Source: an uncultured Eubacteriales bacterium (lineage in GTDB: Bacteria; Bacillota; Clostridia; Oscillospirales; Acutalibacteraceae). From it: 9,596 bases of DNA. The notes under the pieces are model-generated. The model was not told the origin of the DNA, searched no databases, and worked only from the letters and a program-made list of their open reading frames with translations. The position numbers and the translations under genes are program-made. Below, piece after piece: positions 5,190-9,596 of the stretch (position 1 is the first letter of the stretch; the number at the start of each line of letters is the position of its first letter). The DNA is taken from NCBI GenBank assembly GCA_900321595.1, contig ONWP01000270.1:1-9596 (forward strand), given 5' to 3'.

Positions 5190-6344
5190 TTGAAAAAACG
5201 TATTCTCAGCCTTCTGCTCATCGCAGTACTGCTGATCAGCTCCCCGCTCGCGATCCCTGTCATGGCGCAGGACGCAGCCGGCAACGAAGATGCGACAGGC
5301 GTACAGGAGCCGGCGGAGGAACCGGCCGCACACAATACGGATCGCGCGACGGCAAGGCCGCTTTCCGCGGGTCTGGAAGCGCTTCGGGCGCAGTACAAGC
5401 GCGGCGTCGGCCCCGAGGTAAACGGCAAGCAGCTGGATTACCGCTATTACTCCCCTGTCGGCAAATCCGACAACCATAAGTATCCGCTGGTCGTATTCTT
5501 CCACGGCCGCGAACAGGGCGCTTATGAGGGCAGACAGATCCAGGCGAACGACTTCTGCGTCTGGACCAGCGCGCAGATGCAGGCGCGCTTCCGTGACGGG
5601 GAAGGCGCGTTCATGCTGGCGCTGCGCTCGCCGGAGGAGGATCTCAACTACTGGGGCGAAAGCACCGTCGCGCCGGCAAAGGCCGCGATCGACGACTTCA
5701 TCGCCACGTTCGCGGATAACGTGGATACCCGGCGCATCATAATCCTGGGTTGGAGCATCGGCGCGCGGGCGGCAGTCAAGCTTCTCGCGGCTTACCCGAA
5801 CCGGTTCAGCGCGGGTGTTCTGATCGGGCCCTATTACGATCCGACCGCTTCCGAAGTTCGCCAGATCGCGGATATCCCGCTTTGGATCATCGCGGCGAAG
5901 AAGGATACCTACGCGCTTTACACGACTGTGCGCAGCATCGTCCGCCGCATCGGCACGGCGAGCTCCATCGCGGACGTGAGCCGGTTTTCCACGATCTCCG
6001 GCGACGTGATGACCCCGACGGGTTCCGACACGGATAATTCCAACCATAAGCTGTTCCACATCGCCGCCTATGATATGTTCACGCTTGAGGGCGACGACAT
6101 GTACGGCATGGAGACGACGACCTTCTCGGGTAAGCCCGTGACGCTGACCGCGCCCTACGGCATCATCGACTGGGTGAGCGCCATGTACTCCGATTACGAC
6201 GGCGCGGACAGCGTAAAGACCTGCGACTGCAACTGTCACAGCACCGGGATCCGGAAGTTCTTCTGGAATATCGGCGTGTTCTTCTGGCGGCTGTTCAACA
6301 TCAAGGACAAGCGCTACTGCGAATGCGGCGCGAAGCATTGGTGA
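5190..6344 (+). CDS. Exported alpha/beta hydrolase with cysteine-rich C-terminal tail (TTG start)
   Basis: The start is TTG 5190-5192, with GGAGG at 5177-5181 and the promoter just upstream. The product has 384 residues. Residues 1-26 are a signal peptide (KKR, hydrophobic core, cleavage near PVMAQ). Residues 27-58 are an Ala/Glu/Pro-rich linker. The hydrolase domain covers about 60-335: YPLVVFFHGREQG (98-110) supplies the oxyanion loop and GWSIGA (187-192) the nucleophile Ser189. KKDTY gives candidate acid Asp239, and NHKLFH gives candidate base His286 or His290. The layout resembles secreted esterases of the feruloyl esterase/PHB depolymerase type; the substrate is unknown. The tail (345-384) has CDCNCH, then FFWNIGVFFWRLFNI, then CECGAKHW; five cysteines and two histidines could bind zinc. 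I recall similar tails on other clostridial exported proteins, where they may hold the protein at the cell surface. The downstream acetyltransferase gene is translationally coupled. Confidence 0.88.
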   Translation: MKKRILSLLLIAVLLISSPLAIPVMAQDAAGNEDATGVQEPAEEPAAHNTDRATARPLSAGLEALRAQYKRGVGPEVNGKQLDYRYYSPVGKSDNHKYPLVVFFHGREQGAYEGRQIQANDFCVWTSAQMQARFRDGEGAFMLALRSPEEDLNYWGESTVAPAKAAIDDFIATFADNVDTRRIIILGWSIGARAAVKLLAAYPNRFSAGVLIGPYYDPTASEVRQIADIPLWIIAAKKDTYALYTTVRSIVRRIGTASSIADVSRFSTISGDVMTPTGSDTDNSNHKLFHIAAYDMFTLEGDDMYGMETTTFSGKPVTLTAPYGIIDWVSAMYSDYDGADSVKTCDCNCHSTGIRKFFWNIGVFFWRLFNIKDKRYCECGAKHW

Positions 6345-6349
6345 GCGGC

Positions 6350-6961
6350 ATGACCCAATACGAACGGATGGAGGCCGGTCTCATCTACGACCCCAGAGAC
6401 CCCGAGATCATGGAGGAACAGTTCCCGCTTCAGGACCAACTGTGGGAATTCAACCGGCTGAAGCCCTCGGATCTCGCGGCGAAGGAAGCGTATATGAAAG
6501 CCGTCTTTGCCGAATGCGGTGATAACTGCTACATCGAGTTGCCGTTTCACGCGAACTGGGGCGGCAGGCACGTTCATTTCGGCAGCGGCATCTACGCGAA
6601 CTCCAATCTGACGCTGGTGGACGACGGACACATCTATGTCGGCGACGCTGTGATGTTCGGCCCGAACGTCGTCGTGGCGACGCCGAATCACCCGATCGAC
6701 CCCGCGCTGCGCGCGAAGGGCTACCAGTACAACAAGGACGTTCACATCGGCGAAAACACATGGATCGGCGCGGGCGTGATCATCGTGCCCGGCGTGACGA
6801 TCGGCAAAAACGTCGTCATCGGCGCGGGCAGCGTCGTCACGAAGGATATTCCAGACGGCATGCTGGCGATGGGCGTCCCCTGCCGGATCCGGCGGCCGGT
6901 CGGAGATCACGACCGTGAATTCTTCTACCGGGACGAGCGCGTCGACTGGGAAAACCTGTAA
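6350..6961 (+). CDS. Sugar O-acetyltransferase (maltose/galactoside acetyltransferase type)
   Basis: I choose ATG 6350 because the protein then begins MTQYERMEAGLIYDPRDPEI, the standard N terminus of this family. A GTG at 6341 overlaps the preceding stop codon (GTGA) in the same frame and could add three residues. The 203-residue length is normal. The N-terminal cap (about 1-60) is followed by a left-handed beta helix of hexapeptide repeats, clear at VHFGSGIYANSN (75-86), VHIGENTWIGAGV (131-143) and VTIGKNVVIGAGSVV (149-163). The catalytic histidine of the family is His114 in TPNHPID. It transfers acetyl from acetyl-CoA to a sugar hydroxyl in the cytoplasm, often in detoxification or side-chain modification. 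Only a weak GGTGAG precedes the start, so translation probably depends on ribosomes finishing the hydrolase gene. Pairing with a secreted esterase suggests, without proof, handling of acylated sugars. A hairpin terminator follows. Confidence 0.93.
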   Translation: MTQYERMEAGLIYDPRDPEIMEEQFPLQDQLWEFNRLKPSDLAAKEAYMKAVFAECGDNCYIELPFHANWGGRHVHFGSGIYANSNLTLVDDGHIYVGDAVMFGPNVVVATPNHPIDPALRAKGYQYNKDVHIGENTWIGAGVIIVPGVTIGKNVVIGAGSVVTKDIPDGMLAMGVPCRIRRPVGDHDREFFYRDERVDWENL

Positions 6962-6977
6962 CGCAGTAAAAAACAAA

Positions 6978-7014
6978 CCGAATGCGGCTGTCAGAGCTGC
7001 ATTCGGCTTTTTTT
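6978..7014 (+). terminator. Bidirectional rho-independent terminator between the acetyltransferase and pfkA
   Basis: CCGAATGCGGCT and AGCTGCATTCGG form a 12-bp stem with one G-U pair around the loop GTCAG, followed by C and seven T on the plus strand. Read on the minus strand the hairpin is followed by TTTGTTTTTT. It starts 17 bases after the acetyltransferase stop and ends 10 bases from the pfkA stop, so it can end both convergent transcripts. Confidence 0.93.
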
Positions 7015-7023
7015 ATTGTCCGA

Positions 7024-7998
7024 TCAGATGGAGACTTCCATCGCCAGATCATACAGTGAACGATCCAGCGTCTTCGTGATGCTGTTGGCTTCGAGGATAT
7101 CCATGTCGGAGATCTCGTCATTCTGAATGACGACCATCCGGTTGCCGATCCCCTGCATCAGCAGATGCACCGCGTAGTTGCCCATCCGGGTGCCGACCAC
7201 GCGATCCTTGAGCGTCGGAGAGCCGCCGCGCTGTACGTGTCCCAGCACAGTCGCGCGGGATTCGACGCCGGTCTCAGCCTCGATGCGCTTCGCCAGCGCC
7301 TGTACGGATTCGACCTGCTTGCTGCAGCCCTCCGCGACGACCACGACGAAGTAGTTCTTGCCCTTGGCCTTGGCGGCCTTGATGCGGTCGATCACGTCCT
7401 TCTCCACGTCGAAGGGCACTTCCGGGATCAGGATCGCCGTCGCGCCTGCGGCGATGCCGCCGTTGAGCGCCAGATAACCGGCGTCGCGCCCCATCACCTC
7501 GACCACAGCGCAGCGCCAGTGGGATCTTGTCGTATCCGTGATCCGGTCGATCATATCGACGATGGTGGAAAGCGCCGTATCATAGCCGGTCGTGTAGTCG
7601 CAGCAGCCGATGTCGTTGTCGATGGTGCCCGTGACGCCGACGCAGGGCAGACCGCGCTCGGAAAGATCCTTCGCGCCCATGATCGAGCCGTTGCCGCCGA
7701 TGACGACCAGACCCTCGATCCCGTTCTCACGGCAGACCGCCAGCGCCTTCTGCATGCCGGCCTCGGTATGGAATTCGTGACTTCTCGCCGAATACAGAAT
7801 GGTGCCGCTGCGATCGACGATATCGGCGACGTCCGAAACGTCCAGCGGACGCAGATCGCCCTCCATCAGGCCGACGTATCCGCGGTTAACGCCAATGACT
7901 TCGATGTCGTGCGCCTTGGCCGTCAGCACGATGCTGCGGATCGTGGGATTCATGCCCGGCGCGTCTCCGCCGGAGGTCAGGACTGCGATTCTCTTCAT
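7024..7998 (-). CDS. pfkA: 6-phosphofructokinase with altered effector and Mg-ATP residues
   Basis: The start is ATG 7996-7998 (MKRIAVLTSGGDAPGMN), 7 bases after GGAGG at 8006-8010; 25 codons farther upstream lie in promoter DNA. Its 324 residues are near the usual length for bacterial PfkA. It phosphorylates fructose 6-phosphate to the 1,6-bisphosphate in glycolysis. Conserved parts are GGDAPGMN (10-17), Arg72, TIDND with catalytic base Asp127, Arg162, MGRDAG with Arg171, and GHVQRGGSP (253-261). Residue numbers match the E. coli and B. stearothermophilus enzymes up to about 195. Against those enzymes, the ADP/PEP effector-site residues Arg25, Arg54, Arg154 and Glu187 are Leu, Val, Thr and Thr here, while Arg21 and Asp59 remain. 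The nucleotide motif GGDGS is GGNGS, with Asn103 for the Mg-ATP Asp. It lacks the GGDDS of pyrophosphate-dependent enzymes, so the donor is probably still ATP. dnaE lies 58 bases upstream with no terminator between. Confidence 0.95.
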   Translation of the reverse strand: MKRIAVLTSGGDAPGMNPTIRSIVLTAKAHDIEVIGVNRGYVGLMEGDLRPLDVSDVADIVDRSGTILYSARSHEFHTEAGMQKALAVCRENGIEGLVVIGGNGSIMGAKDLSERGLPCVGVTGTIDNDIGCCDYTTGYDTALSTIVDMIDRITDTTRSHWRCAVVEVMGRDAGYLALNGGIAAGATAILIPEVPFDVEKDVIDRIKAAKAKGKNYFVVVVAEGCSKQVESVQALAKRIEAETGVESRATVLGHVQRGGSPTLKDRVVGTRMGNYAVHLLMQGIGNRMVVIQNDEISDMDILEANSITKTLDRSLYDLAMEVSI

Positions 7999-8031
7999 AT
8001 AAAATCCTCCAAATTGCGTTTCTGAGAGTTT

Positions 8032-8060
8032 ATAATAAACGGTTTTCGCCGGCTTGTCAA
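8032..8060 (-). promoter_or_regulatory. pfkA promoter overlapping the dnaE stop codon
   Basis: On the minus strand a perfect TTGACA (8055-8060) and TATTAT (8032-8037, five of six matches) are 17 bases apart. The TGA inside TTGACA is the dnaE stop codon (8057-8059). Initiation near 8025 gives a leader of about 27 bases with the pfkA ribosome binding site. pfkA can therefore be transcribed from its own promoter and by readthrough from dnaE. Confidence 0.8.
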
Positions 8061-9596
8061 GACTTGAGCACAACGTTTTTCTGTCCGAGCAGATCCGCGA
8101 GCTGTGTGTAAAGCTCCCGTGTGACCGATGCGGTGATCCCGGTCTGCATGTTATACTGCTTCGTATCCTCGAAATAGAAGAATACGCGCGTGGTGCCCGG
8201 CTTTGACCGGACCATCGCGACCGCCGTCTGCACAGACGGCGCGCTGTCGGCCGGGAACCGCAGGAAGAGCCGTTTGCCGGGCTGCTGCGGCCGTGCCGGG
8301 GCGCTGTTGCGCGCCGGCGGCGCCGGCTGCGGCTGAACAGTCGTCTGCGCGCGTCTTAATTTGCTGTGATCCGGCGGGGGCGGAGGCGCCAGCCGGTCGA
8401 TGCGGATCTGATCGGCGGGCGGACAGAGCTCCAGCGAATCCAGCGTCAGCTTCGGCGTCTCGTCGTCGGAAAGCTCCAGACGGCCCTCGATCACAGCCAC
8501 GTTGTCCTCGCGCAGCAGATCTGTGTATTCATCGTATTTTTTCGGGAAGACGACCACCTCGATCGAGCCTGTCACGTCCTCGCACTGCAGGAAGCCCATG
8601 GTCTTGTTCGTCTTCGTGATCTTTTTCTTGACCGAAGCCATGATGCACAGAACGCGCACCTTGTCGCCGCTCTTGTACGGCGACTGGGGATCTCCCGGTT
8701 CGGAGGAGATGAGATCCGTGATCCGCGCGGCGTGGATGTGCTTCGCGTAGGGCTGATAGACCGTCATCGGGTGTCCGGACATATAGATGCCCGTGGACTC
8801 CTTCTCAAACTGCAGAAGCTCCTTCTCGGAATACTCCGGCAGATCCGGCATTTTCGGCTCCGCTGCCTCCGCCAGCTCCTGACTCATGTCGAAAAAGCCG
8901 ATCTGGCCGGATACGCTCTTTTTCTTGTCGGTCTCCAGACCGTCCACGACTTCGCCGATGATATTGATCATCTGGTTGCGGTTCGCGCCCATGCCGTCGA
9001 GCGCGCCGGCTTTGATCAGCGATTCCACGCTGCGGCGGTTGAATTCCGGCCCGTAGGTGCGTTTGCAGAAGTTGTAGAAGGAGGTGTAAGGCCCGTTTTC
9101 CTGCCGCTCCTGAATGATGAGAGAGACGTAGGAGGTGGCGACGTTCTTCACCGCCAGCAGACCGAATCGGATATCGTTGCCGTCAACGGTGAAGTTTTCG
9201 TCGGAGATATTTACGTTCGGCGGCAGCACCGCGATGCCAAGCGAACCGCACTCGGCGATATACGCCACGACCTTGTCCGTGTTGGAAAGGACGCTGGTGA
9301 GCATAGCGGCCATGAACTCTCTGGGATAATGGCACCGCAGCCAGGCGGTCTGGAACGTGACGAAGGCGTACGCCGCAGAATGCGATTTATTGAACGCGTA
9401 GGACGCGAAGGACGCCATATCCTCGAAGATCGCGGTGGCGGCCTCCTCGCTGATGCCGCGCTTGATGCACCCGTCGCAGGGGCTCGATCCGTCGGAACCG
9501 TCGGAGCCGTAAAGGAAATACTGCTTCTGCTTCTCCAGCACGTCTGCCTGCTTTTTCGCGACGGCGCGGCGCACCACGTCGGACGCGCCCATCGAG
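8057..9596 (-). CDS. dnaE: DNA polymerase III alpha subunit, C-terminal part (5' end outside window)
   Basis: The frame is open to the right edge, and MGASDVVRRA near that edge is the internal family motif (S)MGxxDxVRRA, not a start. About 512 C-terminal residues of the usual 1,100-1,200 are present. Counting from that Met, residues 1-120 belong to the fingers region, with FASYAFNKSHSAAYAFVTFQTAWLR (split here as FASYAFNKSHSAAYAF, 62-77, then VTFQTAWLR). SLIKAGALDGMGANRNQM (191-208) is in the helix-hairpin-helix region and GIYMSGHPM (268-276) follows it. KVRVLCIMASVKKKITKTN (311-329), MGFLQCEDVTGSIEVVVFP (332-350) and VIEGRL form the OB fold. A Pro/Gln-rich linker (402-439) precedes a C-terminal domain with RLFLRF and VFFYFEDTK. 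The polymerase active-site aspartates and PHP domain are off the window. The protein is the replicative polymerase subunit. It has a GSDGSDGS insertion (29-36) next to a CDGC pair. The gene precedes pfkA on the same strand. Confidence 0.96.
   Translation of the reverse strand, partial: SMGASDVVRRAVAKKQADVLEKQKQYFLYGSDGSDGSSPCDGCIKRGISEEAATAIFEDMASFASYAFNKSHSAAYAFVTFQTAWLRCHYPREFMAAMLTSVLSNTDKVVAYIAECGSLGIAVLPPNVNISDENFTVDGNDIRFGLLAVKNVATSYVSLIIQERQENGPYTSFYNFCKRTYGPEFNRRSVESLIKAGALDGMGANRNQMINIIGEVVDGLETDKKKSVSGQIGFFDMSQELAEAAEPKMPDLPEYSEKELLQFEKESTGIYMSGHPMTVYQPYAKHIHAARITDLISSEPGDPQSPYKSGDKVRVLCIMASVKKKITKTNKTMGFLQCEDVTGSIEVVVFPKKYDEYTDLLREDNVAVIEGRLELSDDETPKLTLDSLELCPPADQIRIDRLAPPPPPDHSKLRRAQTTVQPQPAPPARNSAPARPQQPGKRLFLRFPADSAPSVQTAVAMVRSKPGTTRVFFYFEDTKQYNMQTGITASVTRELYTQLADLLGQKNVVLKS

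Larger units (their letters stand above)
5054..5197. repeat. 25-bp inverted repeat flanking a divergent promoter pair
   Basis: Arms at 5173-5197 (plus) and 5078-5054 (minus) match at 22 of 25 positions. A perfect 14-base block, AAACGGAGGCGATA, is followed by four bases with one match and then a perfect TGAAAAA. Each arm contains the ribosome binding site, start codon (TTG or GTG) and first two codons of its gene. The 94 bases between the perfect blocks hold both promoters. Confidence 0.8.

Noticed and set aside
5115..6338. Long minus-strand open frame (407 codons) opposite the hydrolase gene
   Set aside because: Low-complexity Arg/Val/His-rich shadow; the plus strand has signal peptide, catalytic motifs and promoter.
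7024..7998. Pyrophosphate-dependent phosphofructokinase
   Set aside because: The key Asp of GGDDS is absent (Gly104 is kept) and overall motifs follow the ATP-dependent branch.
7165..8025. Plus-strand frame opposite pfkA
   Set aside because: Asp/His/Arg-rich shadow of a conserved enzyme.
1..9596. Mobile element, CRISPR array, tRNA/rRNA or defence system
   Set aside because: No transposase, integrase, direct-repeat array, cloverleaf, rRNA stretch or defence-related domain could be seen on either strand.

Overview
The window looks like chromosome from a GC-rich member of the Clostridia (Bacillota), possibly an Oscillospirales- or Christensenellales-type gut anaerobe. The evidence is strong GGAGG ribosome binding sites, consensus TTGACA/TATAAT promoters, short KK-rich signal peptides ending in AFA, a class-C DnaE followed by PfkA, and a cysteine-rich CxCxCH...CxCG tail on a secreted enzyme that I recall from clostridial exported proteins. 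The assignment is an inference; there is no rRNA or other taxonomic marker here.

Layout. (1) Bases 1-1864, plus strand: the end of an aldo/keto reductase, a lipoprotein flavodoxin and a DUF4405-type membrane protein form a tight redox operon. Its last gene overlaps, tail to tail, a small minus-strand membrane protein gene (1848-2168) that looks C-terminally truncated. (2) 2387-3385, minus strand: an exported alkaline-phosphatase-superfamily enzyme with its own terminator. (3) 3386-3745: a 360-bp divergent intergenic region with two abutting dyads and a promoter overlapping an operator-like palindrome. (4) 3746-4468, plus strand: a carboxymuconolactone decarboxylase/cupin fusion, ended by a strong hairpin terminator. 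(5) 4558-5061 (minus) and 5190-6344 (plus): two exported proteins, an unknown 167-residue protein and an alpha/beta hydrolase with the cysteine-rich tail. They are transcribed divergently from two consensus promoters whose -35 boxes lie 5 bp apart. A sugar O-acetyltransferase (6350-6961) is coupled to the hydrolase. (6) 7024-9596, minus strand: pfkA (6-phosphofructokinase) and the 3' part of dnaE (DNA polymerase III alpha).

How the genes may work together. The flavodoxin and DUF4405 protein suggest an electron-transfer module at the outer face of the membrane. The aldo/keto reductase and the CMD/cupin protein belong to families often found with such flavodoxins. The middle of the window encodes exported hydrolases. 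DnaE and PfkA are housekeeping genes, but this PfkA lacks several residues known from the classical effector site and has Asn in place of the usual Mg-ATP Asp.

I do not see a defence system, mobile element, CRISPR array, tRNA or rRNA. Most of the window is ordinary accessory and housekeeping chromosome. The items most worth checking are the symmetrical divergent promoter region at 5054-5197, the C-terminal tail of the hydrolase, and the altered PfkA.
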